A stretch of DNA of 64,000 nt from Halobaculum rubrum (GTDB lineage Archaea > Halobacteriota > Halobacteria > Halobacteriales > Haloferacaceae). Within the stretch, counting starts at the first letter, position 1. Each line of letters opens with the position of its first letter. Made by a program: the position numbers and the translations under genes. The DNA lies in assembly GCF_019880225.1 (NCBI RefSeq), contig NZ_CP082284.1, positions 124,001-188,000 of the forward strand, written 5' to 3'. A model generated the notes under the pieces. That model was not told the DNA's origin and made no database searches. It saw nothing but the letters and a program-made list of their open reading frames with translations. This document shows positions 33,134-42,220 of the stretch, in pieces.

Positions 33134-34573
33134 CTAGTCGTCGGCGGGACCCGCCGACGGTGGGTCGATCACCGAACTCGTCCACGAGCCGCGTGCGAGC
33201 CACGCGAGCGCGACGAGCGCCCCGACGACGTCGCCGGCGACGACGGCCCACCAGATCCCCGTGGTGCCGAAGTCGTACACGAACACCGCCGCGTACGTCA
33301 CCGGCACCCGAACGAGCCACACCGCCACCAGCGACAGCGCGAGCGCGGTCGTCGTCCGGCCGGCCCCGCGGAACGTCCCGCGCGAGACCTCGAAGATCCC
33401 CGTGAAGACGAACATCACCGACGCGACCCGGAGGTACGTCGACGCGTACGCGATCGTCTCGCTCGCCCCCGCGGAGCCGGGCGGGAGGAACACCTGCACG
33501 ATCGGCGTCGGGACCGCCGCCGCAAGCGCCGCGACCGGGATCATCACCGCGGTCACGACGATCAACGCGGCCCGGACGGCCCGCCGCGCACGGTCGGGTT
33601 TCTCCGCGCCGAGGTTCTGCCCGACGACGGTGTTCACGGCCTGCGCCAGCCCCATCGCCGGCAGGAACACCAGCGAGATGAGCCGGTTCCCGAGCCCGTA
33701 CGCCGCCACGATCGCCGGCGGGAACGTCGCCACCAGCGCCGTGAGCACGACGAACGCGAGGGCGACGCCGGACTGCTCCAGCGCGGAGGGGACGCCGAGC
33801 CTGAGGACCTTCTTGACGATGGCCGGCTTCGGGACGAGGTCGCCGGGACGGATCGACGGCCCGGCGGGCGTCCCGAACAGGACGTACCAGCCGACGACGG
33901 TCGCGATCGCCCGGGAGATCAGCGTCGCCCACGCGGCGCCCTCGATCCCGTAGGCGGGCACCGGCCCCCACCCGAAGATGAGCACCGGGTCGATGACGAC
34001 GTTCACCGCGACGGAGACGACCATCACGCGGAGCGGGGCACGCGTGTCGCCGTACCCCCGCATCAGCGAGACGAACGTGAAGAAGCCGAACAGGAACGGG
34101 GTCGCGAGGAAGAACACCCGCATGTACGCCGCCGCCAGCGGGACGATGTCCGTGGCCGTCTGCTCGTCGGCGGGAATGAGCGCCAGCGCCGGCTCGACGG
34201 CGAGGTAGCCGAGCGCGCCCAACACCAACGCCACGAGCATCACGAACCCGAGCGCCGTCCCCGCGACCTTGCCCGCCTCGCGAGAGCTCCCGGTACTTGC
34301 GGCGCTCGCGCCGGTGTGCTGGGCCACGAGGATCGCGCCCGCGGCGGTGAACCCGCCGCCGACGCTGATGAACAGGAACACGATCGGGAACGCCAGCGAG
34401 AGCGCGCCGACCGCGTCCGCCGAGAGCCGCCCGAGCCAGAACGTGTCTGCGACGTTGTACATCACCTGCAGCAGCTGGATCAGCACCAGCGGCCACGCGA
34501 CGCGCAACATCGGCCGGAGGAGGTCCCCCTCGACGAGATCCGACGCGTGCGCTGGCGAGGAGGATTCGCTCAT
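33134..34573 (-). CDS. MATE family efflux transporter
   Basis: 479-residue membrane protein with twelve predicted helices in two homologous halves. The N-terminal half contains PLVLIQLLQVMYNVADTFWLGRLS and GGGFTAAGAILVAQHTGA; the second half repeats with LGVPSALEQSGVALAFVVL and NTVVGQNLGAEKPDRARRA. Family members expel cationic drugs or metabolites by Na+ or H+ antiport. Convergent with the AEC gene. Confidence 0.9.
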   Translation of the reverse strand: MSESSSPAHASDLVEGDLLRPMLRVAWPLVLIQLLQVMYNVADTFWLGRLSADAVGALSLAFPIVFLFISVGGGFTAAGAILVAQHTGASAASTGSSREAGKVAGTALGFVMLVALVLGALGYLAVEPALALIPADEQTATDIVPLAAAYMRVFFLATPFLFGFFTFVSLMRGYGDTRAPLRVMVVSVAVNVVIDPVLIFGWGPVPAYGIEGAAWATLISRAIATVVGWYVLFGTPAGPSIRPGDLVPKPAIVKKVLRLGVPSALEQSGVALAFVVLTALVATFPPAIVAAYGLGNRLISLVFLPAMGLAQAVNTVVGQNLGAEKPDRARRAVRAALIVVTAVMIPVAALAAAVPTPIVQVFLPPGSAGASETIAYASTYLRVASVMFVFTGIFEVSRGTFRGAGRTTTALALSLVAVWLVRVPVTYAAVFVYDFGTTGIWWAVVAGDVVGALVALAWLARGSWTSSVIDPPSAGPADD

Positions 34574-34682
34574 GACGCCTACGAAGCGAAGGTGGGACTT
34601 GAACGCTTCTCACGCGCGGTACCACAGCACACCGGCGGCAGCCCTGTGCGGGCGGCGTCCGTCGTACCGCGGTCGGCGTGTG

Positions 34683-35990
34683 TCAGGCGTCGACGCCGGG
34701 CACGTCGAACGCGTTCGCCTCCCGTCGGATCCGCTCGGCGTCGAGGGTCAGGTGGCCGCCGCGCGCCTCGTCGTACAGCACCTCGCCGTCGACCATCGTG
34801 AAGCGGACGTCGTCGCCGTGGGCGGCGAACACGAGGTGGCTCACGGGGTCGTGCAGCGGCGTCGCCCGGGTTATGTCAGTATCGATGCCCAGCACGTCCG
34901 CCGTCCACCCCTCACGGAGCGCACCCACCCGTTCGAACCCCGCCGCCCGTGCGCCGTTGCGCGTCGCCATCCGGAGCGCGGTCTGGGCATCGACCGCCGT
35001 GGGGTCGCACCCCTCGACCTTCGCGAGGAGGCTCGCCTGCTTCACCTCGGTGAACGGGTCGAGCGTGTTGTTGCACGGCGGGCCGTCGTTGCCGAGGGCG
35101 ACGGTGACGTCGCGCGCGAGGTAGTCCTCGACGGGCGCGATCCCGGAGGCGAGCTTCATGTTCGAGGACGGGCAGTGCGTGACGTGGGTGCCGGTCTGGG
35201 CGATGATCTCGCGTTCCGTCTCGTCGGTGTGGACGCAGTGGGCGAGGATCACGTCCTCGCCCGTCAGCCCGACCTCGTGGAGGTACTCGACGTTGCGCTC
35301 GCCGGTTCGCTCCTCGACGACGGCGATCTCGTCGGTGTTCTCCGAGGCGTGGGTGTGGATCCGAACGCCCTCGTATTCGTCGGCGAGTTCGCGACAGCCG
35401 CGGAGACACTCGTCGGTGCAGGTGACGGCAAAGCGCGGCGTGACCGCATAGCGGACCCGCCCGTCGTCGGCGCCGTGGTAGTTCCAGATGAGCACCTCCG
35501 ACTCCGCGAGCGCCCGCTCGGTGTCCTGTCGGAGCCCCTCGGGGGCGTTCGTGTCCATCAGCACCTTGCCGGCGCGGGCGCGGATGCCCGACTCGACGGC
35601 CGCCTCCAGCGCCTGGTCGGCGTGGTGAACCGACAGGTGGTCGATCACCGTGGTGACGCCCGACTCGATGCACTCCAGGTAGCCCAGTTCCGCCGCGAGT
35701 CGCATTCCCTCCGCGTTGAGGCCGGCCTCCATCGGGAGGACGTGATCCTCCAGCCAGTCCAGGAGCGCCACGTCGTCGGCGATCCCCCGCCCGAGCGACT
35801 GCACCGAGTGGACGTGCGCGCCGACGGTGCCGGGCGCGACGATCCCGAACTCCCGGCGCTGGTGGTCGGGGTAGCGGTCGCGGAGGGCAGCCTCGTCGCC
35901 GACGGCGACGATCGTGTCGTCCTCGACGACGACCGCGCCGTCCGCGATGACCGTCTCCGGGTCGACGACGACGGTTCCGGCGAGTAGCAT
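34683..35990 (-). CDS. Amidohydrolase, S-adenosylhomocysteine/methylthioadenosine deaminase type
   Basis: Metal-dependent amidohydrolase of the ATZ/TRZ/MTA-SAH deaminase group, 435 residues. Metal ligands: H-x-H at 59-61 (GAHVHSV), His in IHTHASEN, His in AHCVHTD, and the Asp in LGNDGPP. Two departures from the usual NAHTH motif are visible (GAHVH). It could deaminate 5'-deoxyadenosine, MTA or SAH. Head-to-head with MTA phosphorylase (119 bases between), which fits a methionine-salvage role. Confidence 0.82.
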   Translation of the reverse strand: MLLAGTVVVDPETVIADGAVVVEDDTIVAVGDEAALRDRYPDHQRREFGIVAPGTVGAHVHSVQSLGRGIADDVALLDWLEDHVLPMEAGLNAEGMRLAAELGYLECIESGVTTVIDHLSVHHADQALEAAVESGIRARAGKVLMDTNAPEGLRQDTERALAESEVLIWNYHGADDGRVRYAVTPRFAVTCTDECLRGCRELADEYEGVRIHTHASENTDEIAVVEERTGERNVEYLHEVGLTGEDVILAHCVHTDETEREIIAQTGTHVTHCPSSNMKLASGIAPVEDYLARDVTVALGNDGPPCNNTLDPFTEVKQASLLAKVEGCDPTAVDAQTALRMATRNGARAAGFERVGALREGWTADVLGIDTDITRATPLHDPVSHLVFAAHGDDVRFTMVDGEVLYDEARGGHLTLDAERIRREANAFDVPGVDA

Positions 35991-36075
35991 GATCCGACTG
36001 TTCTCCCGCGTCGTCGTACAAAGACGTGTGGATCGACGGCGACGGGGGAGGGGTCGCGCCGACCGATCCGCATTC

Positions 36076-36081
36076 CTTTAG
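36076..36081 (+). promoter_or_regulatory. TATA-like element of mtnP
   Basis: CTTTAG about 31 bases before the ATG at 36110, giving an almost leaderless message. Confidence 0.45.
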
Positions 36082-36109
36082 CCCGAACCGCCTGAACCGT
36101 CTCCCACGC

Positions 36110-36988
36110 ATGACCATCGGCTTCATCGGCGGCAGCGGCATCTACGAGGCGCTCCCGTTGCGGAACACCCGTACCGAATCCGTCACCACTCCCTTCGGCG
36201 AGCCCTCCGCGGACCTCGAGATCGGTGAGTTCGGCGACACCGGCCGCGAGGTCGTGTTCCTCCCTCGCCACGGCCCCGACCACCAGCGCTCGCCCACGGA
36301 CCTGCCGTACAAGGCGAACATCTACGCGCTGAAGCAGGCCGGCGTCGAGTACGTCATCGCCAGCAACGCCGTCGGGTCGCTGAAGGAGGATCTGTCGCCG
36401 CAGACGCTCGTGATCCCCGACCAGATCTACGACCGGACGAAACACCGCGATCTCTCCTTTTTCGGCGACGGGATCGTCGTCCACCAGCCGTTCACGCGCC
36501 CGTACTCGCCGAAGTTGGCCGACCACCTCGCCGACGCGGCCGAGCGCGCGCTCGACGACATCGGCTCCGACTCCGCCGTCGTCGACGAGGGGACCTACGT
36601 CTGCATCGAGGGGCCGCAGTACTCCACGAAAGCCGAGTCGGAGTTCTACAAGCGCCAGGGCTGGGACCTCGTGGGGATGACCGCGATCCCGGAGGCCAAA
36701 CTCGCCCGCGAGGCCGAGATGGCGTACGCGACGATCGCCGGCGTCACCGACTACGACGTGTGGAAGCAGGACGCCGAGGTGACGCTGGAGGAGGTGCTGG
36801 AGAACGCCGCCGCCAACGAGGAGGCGATCAAGGAGACCGTCGAGGCGGCCGTCCGGACGTTCCCCGACGGCATGGACTGCGAGGCCCACGGCTCGCTCGA
36901 GGGGACCATCAACACGCCCGCCGAGGCCGTACCCGAGGAGACGCGCGAGCGTGTCGGGATCTTCGTGGACGAGTACCTCGACGAGTAG
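36110..36988 (+). CDS. mtnP: S-methyl-5'-thioadenosine phosphorylase
   Basis: Purine nucleoside phosphorylase family, 292 residues, cleaving methylthioadenosine to adenine and methylthioribose-1-phosphate. IGGSGIYE at the N-terminus binds phosphate. LPRHGPDHQRSPTDLPYKANI and IEGPQYSTKAESEFY are the family signatures. The start MTIGFIGG is preceded by a TATA-like CTTTAG. Ends in a hairpin-bearing spacer before the convergent scpA. Confidence 0.93.
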   Translation: MTIGFIGGSGIYEALPLRNTRTESVTTPFGEPSADLEIGEFGDTGREVVFLPRHGPDHQRSPTDLPYKANIYALKQAGVEYVIASNAVGSLKEDLSPQTLVIPDQIYDRTKHRDLSFFGDGIVVHQPFTRPYSPKLADHLADAAERALDDIGSDSAVVDEGTYVCIEGPQYSTKAESEFYKRQGWDLVGMTAIPEAKLAREAEMAYATIAGVTDYDVWKQDAEVTLEEVLENAAANEEAIKETVEAAVRTFPDGMDCEAHGSLEGTINTPAEAVPEETRERVGIFVDEYLDE

Positions 36989-37021
36989 CGAGGCGGAGCG
37001 AACGGAGTGAGCGGCGCCTCG
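36989..37021 (+). terminator. Hairpin after mtnP
   Basis: Exact 7-base arms CGAGGCG and CGCCTCG separated by 19 bases, starting right after the mtnP stop. No strong T tract follows, so it may stabilise the 3' end rather than terminate by itself. Confidence 0.4.
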
Positions 37022-37075
37022 GGGAACGGTGGCGAGGTCTTCCGGCCGAGCCACCCAGAACGACCCTACAATGAG

Positions 37076-37092
37076 GTACGTCTCCGACGTAC
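37076..37092. terminator. Short perfect inverted repeat between mtnP and scpA
   Basis: GTACGTC-TCC-GACGTAC, perfect 7-base arms and 3-base loop, 17 bases before the scpA stop in the convergent spacer. Plausible bidirectional 3'-end structure. Confidence 0.35.
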
Positions 37093-37109
37093 TGCGATAG
37101 GATCCGTCC

Positions 37110-37967
37110 TTAGTCCGCGATCGCCTCGTCGCCCGCGGCGGCGACCCCCGCGTCGCGCACCCAGAGATCGCCGAACAGGTCGTCCTGCTCAAGCGTGATC
37201 TCCCCGCGGTGCGCCAGAAACAGCAGCGCGAGATACGTCGTCACCGCGGTGCTCCCGGTGTCGGCGATCTCCCCGAACAGCACCTCGTTGCGCCCGCGTT
37301 CGTACTGCGGGCGCAGTCGTGCGCGGACGTCCTCGATGACCGTCTCGATGTCCTCCTCGTGTGCCGTCCCCGTCACGTCGTCCTCGCCGGGCTCGCCTTC
37401 GCGGCGGAGGTCATCGTCGCCGCGGTACTCCAGCGTCTGCGTCCCCCGGGAGAACCCCCGCGGCGACTCGCTGGTGTCGTACTCGCGCGACTCCTTCCAC
37501 CAGGTGCCCCGTTCGGCCTCCCGAAGCTCGCGGACGAGTTCGTCCAGCGTCTCGGGCGACCCGCGGGTGCTCTTGCGCTCCAGTCGGCGGTCCATCTCGT
37601 CTTCCAGCGCGTCCACGGGGTCGAATCCGTCGTCGATCGGCGCGTCGTCGACCATCGCGGCGTCGCCCTCGAAGGCCCGCTCCCACGGTTCGAGGTCGTC
37701 CTCGGGGTCGTCCTCATCGTCGGCGAGCATGTCGTCTGACTTCATCCGCAGGAGGACGCTCGCGTAGAACAGCGCCCGCCCCCCGGTTCGGAGGTCGGCC
37801 TCGTCGAGGCGGTCGAGGAACGCGTCGGTCACCTCGACCACGTCGATGTCCCACGGGTCGATCTCGCCCTCCTCCGCGAGGTTGACCAGCACCTCCACCG
37901 GCTCGACCTCGTCGTCGTCGGTCTCGTCGGGCGGGGCGATCTCCGCGTCGCCGGGCGCCTCAATCAT
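37110..37967 (-). CDS. scpA: Segregation and condensation protein A (kleisin)
   Basis: Kleisin partner of SMC, 285 residues. N-terminal ScpA segment (PVEVLVNLAEEGEIDPWDIDVVEVTDAFLDRL), then GGRALFYASVLLRMKSDDML. The middle is acidic and low-complexity (about 85-205). The C-terminal winged helix (STAVTTYLALLFLAHRGEITLEQDDLFGDLWVR) binds the SMC head. Its start overlaps the smc stop by 8 bases, a classic smc-scpA unit. Confidence 0.93.
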   Translation of the reverse strand: MIEAPGDAEIAPPDETDDDEVEPVEVLVNLAEEGEIDPWDIDVVEVTDAFLDRLDEADLRTGGRALFYASVLLRMKSDDMLADDEDDPEDDLEPWERAFEGDAAMVDDAPIDDGFDPVDALEDEMDRRLERKSTRGSPETLDELVRELREAERGTWWKESREYDTSESPRGFSRGTQTLEYRGDDDLRREGEPGEDDVTGTAHEEDIETVIEDVRARLRPQYERGRNEVLFGEIADTGSTAVTTYLALLFLAHRGEITLEQDDLFGDLWVRDAGVAAAGDEAIAD

Positions 37968-40900
37968 CCGCCTGCACCTCCGGCACCGGCTCGCCGTTGT
38001 CGCCGAGTTGGATCCCCGTCACCGCCGAGACGTTGTCCGACTGCATCGTCACGCCGATGGCGCGCTCGGAGCGCTCCAACAGCGCCGAGCGGTGGCTGAC
38101 AACGACGAACTGCGCCTCGCCCGCGAGGTCGTGGACCATCTCGCCGACGCGCTCGGCGTTGACCGCGTCGAGGAACGCGTCGACCTCGTCGAGCGCGTAG
38201 AAGGGCGCGGGGTTGTGCCGCTGGATTGCGAAGATGAACGCCAGCGCCGTCAGCGACTTCTCGCCGCCGGACATCGCGTCGAGGCGCTGGACCGGCTTGT
38301 CCGCCGGCTGCGCCTTCATCGTCAGGCCGCCCTCGAAGGGATCTTCGGGGTCCTCCAGCACCAACTCGCCGGTCCCGGCCGAGAGCCGCTGAAAGATCTC
38401 GGTGAACTGCTCGTCGATGGCCTCGAAGGCGTCCATGAACGTCGCCCGCTTCTGGGACTCGAACTGGTCGATCCGCTCCGCGATCGCCTCGCGCTCCTCG
38501 ACGAGTACGTCGCGGCGCTCCTGCAGGTCGTCTAAGTCCGCCTGCACGTCGTCGTACTCGTCGATCGCGAGCATGTTCACCGGCTCCAACTCCTCCATCT
38601 CTGCCTGGAGCCGGTCGATCTCGGACTCGACGGTGTCGTGGTCCGGGATCGCCTCGGGGTCGTAGCTGCCGACCTGCTCCTCCAACGAGTCGATCTCCCA
38701 CTCCAGCCGCTCCGCGGTCTCGCGCAGCGACTCAAGCTTCGAGACGACGCGCTCGACCTTCGACTCCTGTTCGTCGCGGGCGGACTTCGCCTCGCGGAAC
38801 GATTCTTTGACGGCCTCGCGCTCCTCCTTGAGGTCCGCGAGTTCGTCCTCCAGCTCGGCGATGGCGTCGCGCTTCTGTTCCAGCGTCGCCTCCTTCTCGA
38901 CGATCCGCTCCTCGAACTCGTCGATCCGTTCCTCGGCGTCCGCCTTCTTCGACTGCGCCTCCTCGACGGTGTCGTGGAGGTCGTCGACGGCGTCCTCCGC
39001 GTACTGCTTCTCCAGTTGGAGCTGGTTCAACTCGCCGTCGAGGTCGTCCATCCGGTCCTCGAGGTCGTCGATCTCCGCCCGGATCTCGTCGGCTCGCGCC
39101 GACAGCTCCGGGATCTTGGAGTCGGCAAGCTCCGATTCCAGCTCCTCGATGTCGGCCTCGATCGTCTCGATCTCCTCGTCGGCCGCGTCGATCTCCTCGT
39201 CGAGGCCCGTCATCTTCGCGTCGACGGACTCGCGCTCCTCGCGCAGTTCCTCGAGGCGCTCCTCCAACTCGCCGATCCGGCCCTCTTTCTCCTCGAGTGT
39301 CTCCTCGGCGCGCTCGATGTCGGACTCGATGTCCCGGACCTTCTCGGCGGCGTCGGCGGCGCGCGAGCGGGCGTCGTCGAGGTCGTCGTCGATGTCGGCG
39401 ATCTCGGCTTTGATCCGCTGGCGCTCGTCCTCCAGCTCGTGGATCTCCTCGGCGACGCGCTCCAGCTTCCCCTTCCCGGACTTCGAGAAGGAGTATCGGG
39501 AGCCGCCGCCGGAGCCGCCGGTCATCGCGCCGGACTTCTCCACGAGGTCGCCGTCCAGCGTCACCATCCGGTAGTTGCCCATCAGGTGCCGGGCGGTGTC
39601 CATGTCCTCGACGACGAGCGTCGACCCGAGCACGTACGAGAAGATCCCCTCGTACTCGGGGTCGTAGTCGACGAGGTTGCGCGCGAAGTCGACGACGCCG
39701 GGGTCGTTCGGCAGCGACGGGAGTCCGCGCTCGTCCATCTCCGTGATCGGGAGGAACGTCGCGCGCCCCGCGTTGCGCTGCTTCAGGTAGTCGATGCAGT
39801 CGGAGCCGACGCCGTCGTCGTCGACGACGACGTTCGCGAGCCGTCCGCCCGCTGCGGTCTCACACGCCGTCGCATACTCGCCGGGCACCGACGCGAGTTC
39901 GCCCACGGGGCCGTGGACGCCGCCGAAGTCGGCGTTCGTGACGGTCGTGACCGCCCGCGGCCACGAGGTGTCGCCGGAGTCGCCGGCGCGGGCCTCCAGC
40001 TTGGAGTACTGCTGTTGCTTCTCGCGGATCTCCTCCTCGACCCCGTCGAGTTCCTCCTGATACTCGGCCTTCTCGGCGCGGAGGTCCTCGATGACGCCGT
40101 CGATGTTGGCCTTGTTCTTCTCGGCCTTGTCGAGTTCGGAGTGGAGGTTCGAGACGCGCTCGTTCAACCGCGGGATCGCCTCCCGCGTCTCCTGCAGCTC
40201 GTCCTCGACGTCGCCGATCTCGTTCGAGCGCCGGCGCGCGTCGTCGAGCAGGCGGTCCTTCTCGCGCTGGAGCTCGTTCTTCTCGGCGCGCAGCTCCTCC
40301 AGCGACTCCTTCCGGTCGGCCAGCTCGGCCTTCAGCTCGTCGAACTCGGTGTCGACGCTGTCGATCTCGGCCTGAACGTCCGCCAGCTCGGTCTGCTTCG
40401 ATTTGAGCGTCGACTTCAGGTTCGCCGTCTCGACTTTCGTCTCGCGGATCTCCGCGTCGAACTCGTCGATCTCCTCGCTCTTCTTGTCGATGGCGACGAA
40501 CGCGTCGCGGCGCTCGGTCTCGGCCTCCTCGACGCGCTCGCGCTGGTTCTCGATCTTCCCCTCGAGTCGGGAGACGTCGCCCTTGATCTCCTCGATCTCG
40601 GCTTTGATCGCGATCTGCTCGTCCTCGCCCTTGCGCTCGATCTCGCGGTTGATCTCGTCGAGGTCCTCCTCGAGGTCGTCGACGCGAGCCTGTCGGTCGT
40701 CGAGTTCCGCGCGGAGGTCCTCGAGTTCCCCCTCCCGGGACGCCATCGACTCGCGGGTGCCGGCGAGGTCCTCGCGTTTGTCCTCCAGCTCGGCGGCCGT
40801 CAGGTAGCCCTCGTACTCCTCCTTCTCGTCGCGAAGGTCCTGATACTGGAGGGCCGTCTCGCGCTCGTCGGCCAACTGGTCGAGCCGGTCCTCCTTCTCC

Positions 40901-41547
40901 CCGATTCGGAGGTCGGCCTCGTCGATGCGCTCCTCGACCGTCTCCAGTTCCTCGAAGGCGTCCTCCTTCTTAGCGTCGAACTCGGCGACGCCCGCGATCT
41001 CGTCGATGATCCCCCGACGCTCGTGGGGGGTCATGTTGATGATGTCGGTCACGTCGCCCTGCATGACAACGTTGTACCCCTCCGGGGTGACGCCGGCCTG
41101 CGCGAGCAGGTCCTGGATGTCCGAGAGGTTGACCGAGCGGCCGTTGAGGTAGTAGTACGAGTAGTAGTTGTCGTCGGTCTCCTTCACCCGACGCTTGATC
41201 GTTATCTGGTCGGTGTCGCCGACGTCGTCGCTGCCGGCGGCGCTGACGACCTGTGAGCGGTCGAGCGTCCCCTCGGAGTTGTCGAGGACGACCTCGACGC
41301 TCGCCTCTCGGTCGCCGGCGGGCCCCTCGCCCTCCTCGTAGCCGGGGTTGTAGATGAGATCGGTGAGTTTCTCCGCGCGGATACCGCGCGTGCGCGCGAG
41401 TCCGAGCGCGAACAACACCCCGTCGATGATGTTCGACTTTCCCGAGCCGTTCGGTCCGGTGATGACTGTGAAGTCCTCGTAGAAGGGGATCCGCGTCGGT
41501 CGCCCGAAGCTCTTGAAGTTGTCCAGTACGAGTTCCGTGATGTGCAT
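37960..41547 (-). CDS. smc: Chromosome segregation protein SMC
   Basis: 1195-residue SMC ATPase that with ScpA organises the chromosome. Walker A GPNGSGKSN at 31-39; coiled coil to about 510; hinge at about 520-690 containing GGRLANVVVDDDGVGSD and TGGSGGGSRYSFSKSGKGK; second coiled coil; signature SGGEKS at 1093-1098 and Walker B YALDEVDAFLD at about 1117-1127. Length is normal for SMC. Preceded by a small coiled-coil gene and followed by scpA. Confidence 0.96.
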   Translation of the reverse strand: MHITELVLDNFKSFGRPTRIPFYEDFTVITGPNGSGKSNIIDGVLFALGLARTRGIRAEKLTDLIYNPGYEEGEGPAGDREASVEVVLDNSEGTLDRSQVVSAAGSDDVGDTDQITIKRRVKETDDNYYSYYYLNGRSVNLSDIQDLLAQAGVTPEGYNVVMQGDVTDIINMTPHERRGIIDEIAGVAEFDAKKEDAFEELETVEERIDEADLRIGEKEDRLDQLADERETALQYQDLRDEKEEYEGYLTAAELEDKREDLAGTRESMASREGELEDLRAELDDRQARVDDLEEDLDEINREIERKGEDEQIAIKAEIEEIKGDVSRLEGKIENQRERVEEAETERRDAFVAIDKKSEEIDEFDAEIRETKVETANLKSTLKSKQTELADVQAEIDSVDTEFDELKAELADRKESLEELRAEKNELQREKDRLLDDARRRSNEIGDVEDELQETREAIPRLNERVSNLHSELDKAEKNKANIDGVIEDLRAEKAEYQEELDGVEEEIREKQQQYSKLEARAGDSGDTSWPRAVTTVTNADFGGVHGPVGELASVPGEYATACETAAGGRLANVVVDDDGVGSDCIDYLKQRNAGRATFLPITEMDERGLPSLPNDPGVVDFARNLVDYDPEYEGIFSYVLGSTLVVEDMDTARHLMGNYRMVTLDGDLVEKSGAMTGGSGGGSRYSFSKSGKGKLERVAEEIHELEDERQRIKAEIADIDDDLDDARSRAADAAEKVRDIESDIERAEETLEEKEGRIGELEERLEELREERESVDAKMTGLDEEIDAADEEIETIEADIEELESELADSKIPELSARADEIRAEIDDLEDRMDDLDGELNQLQLEKQYAEDAVDDLHDTVEEAQSKKADAEERIDEFEERIVEKEATLEQKRDAIAELEDELADLKEEREAVKESFREAKSARDEQESKVERVVSKLESLRETAERLEWEIDSLEEQVGSYDPEAIPDHDTVESEIDRLQAEMEELEPVNMLAIDEYDDVQADLDDLQERRDVLVEEREAIAERIDQFESQKRATFMDAFEAIDEQFTEIFQRLSAGTGELVLEDPEDPFEGGLTMKAQPADKPVQRLDAMSGGEKSLTALAFIFAIQRHNPAPFYALDEVDAFLDAVNAERVGEMVHDLAGEAQFVVVSHRSALLERSERAIGVTMQSDNVSAVTGIQLGDNGEPVPEVQADD

Positions 41548-41626
41548 GCGTGAGGTGGAACGTGGTGTGGTACCCGTCGCGCCGTCGTGACGACGGCGCC
41601 GCGGGCTCGATTACGTGTCGGTGGAC

Positions 41627-41950
41627 TTACGCGACGATGATGTCGTCGGAGTCGTCGTCCGAGGAGTCGGACTCCTCGGTCGTCCCCTCATCGGTGCCGC
41701 GGGCCGCTTTCTGGGCCGAGCCCTCCTCGTCGGCGATCACGCGGTCGTCGCCGGCGCCGTTCGTCGCCGACTCGTTCGGGACGAACTCGGCGTTCGGATT
41801 GCGGTCGGGTGTCGACTCCTCGTCGACCTCCGTCGCGCGCTCCAGCTGCGAGATGCGCTCTTTCGCTTCCACCAGTTCCTCCGTCAGTCCGTCCACGGCC
41901 GCCTGCAGCTCGGCGACCTGTGCCTCGAGATCCTCAACCCGATTTCCCAT
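41627..41950 (-). CDS. Small coiled-coil protein upstream of smc
   Basis: 107-residue protein. Residues 2-42 form a heptad-patterned coiled coil (VEDLEAQVAELQAAVDGLTEEL). The rest is an acidic disordered tail ending in a run of Ser/Asp and a hydrophobic IIVA. Such proteins are sometimes auto-annotated as bZIP factors, but there is no basic region, so that is not supported. Leaderless: TATA element 27 bases upstream. It lies 79 bases before smc on the same strand, so a shared transcript is likely. Function unknown. Confidence 0.75.
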   Translation of the reverse strand: MGNRVEDLEAQVAELQAAVDGLTEELVEAKERISQLERATEVDEESTPDRNPNAEFVPNESATNGAGDDRVIADEEGSAQKAARGTDEGTTEESDSSDDDSDDIIVA

Positions 41951-41973
41951 ACACCGTCAGGGCCTCCCATCCG

Positions 41974-41980
41974 TATAAAT
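41974..41980 (-). promoter_or_regulatory. TATA element upstream of the coiled-coil/smc/scpA genes
   Basis: ATTTATA on the minus strand, centred 27 bases before the ATG at 41950. A consensus-quality box for the coiled-coil gene and perhaps the whole smc-scpA unit. Confidence 0.6.
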
Positions 41981-42220
41981 CCGCGTCAGACAGAGGGATA
42001 CCCCGATACACGCCCCGATACCGGACATAACGGGCGTTTCAGGCTCTATCACAGGAGATCTCTATACGGCCGCTATACACGCTATTACGATATATCGAAC
42101 AGTGTCGACGACGTCACGCGGTACGTCCTTCCTACTCCTAGTAGCGACCTCGTAACATAGTGGCCAACACGGGATCCTGCGCACGAATGTGGAACCTTAG
42201 CCCGGTGAGCAACGATACCT

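Noticed and set aside
38638-41256. 872-codon open frame antisense to smc
   Set aside because: It is the Leu/Arg/Val-rich mirror of coiled-coil codons in GC-rich DNA, with no motifs; smc on the other strand is unmistakable.
41627-41950. bZIP transcription factor reading of the coiled-coil protein
   Set aside because: There is a heptad pattern but no basic DNA-contacting region before it; bZIP factors are not expected in archaea.
42001-42021. CCCCGATAC repeated twice with a 12-base period
   Set aside because: Only two short copies in GC-rich intergenic DNA; no spacing pattern of a CRISPR array or clear operator.
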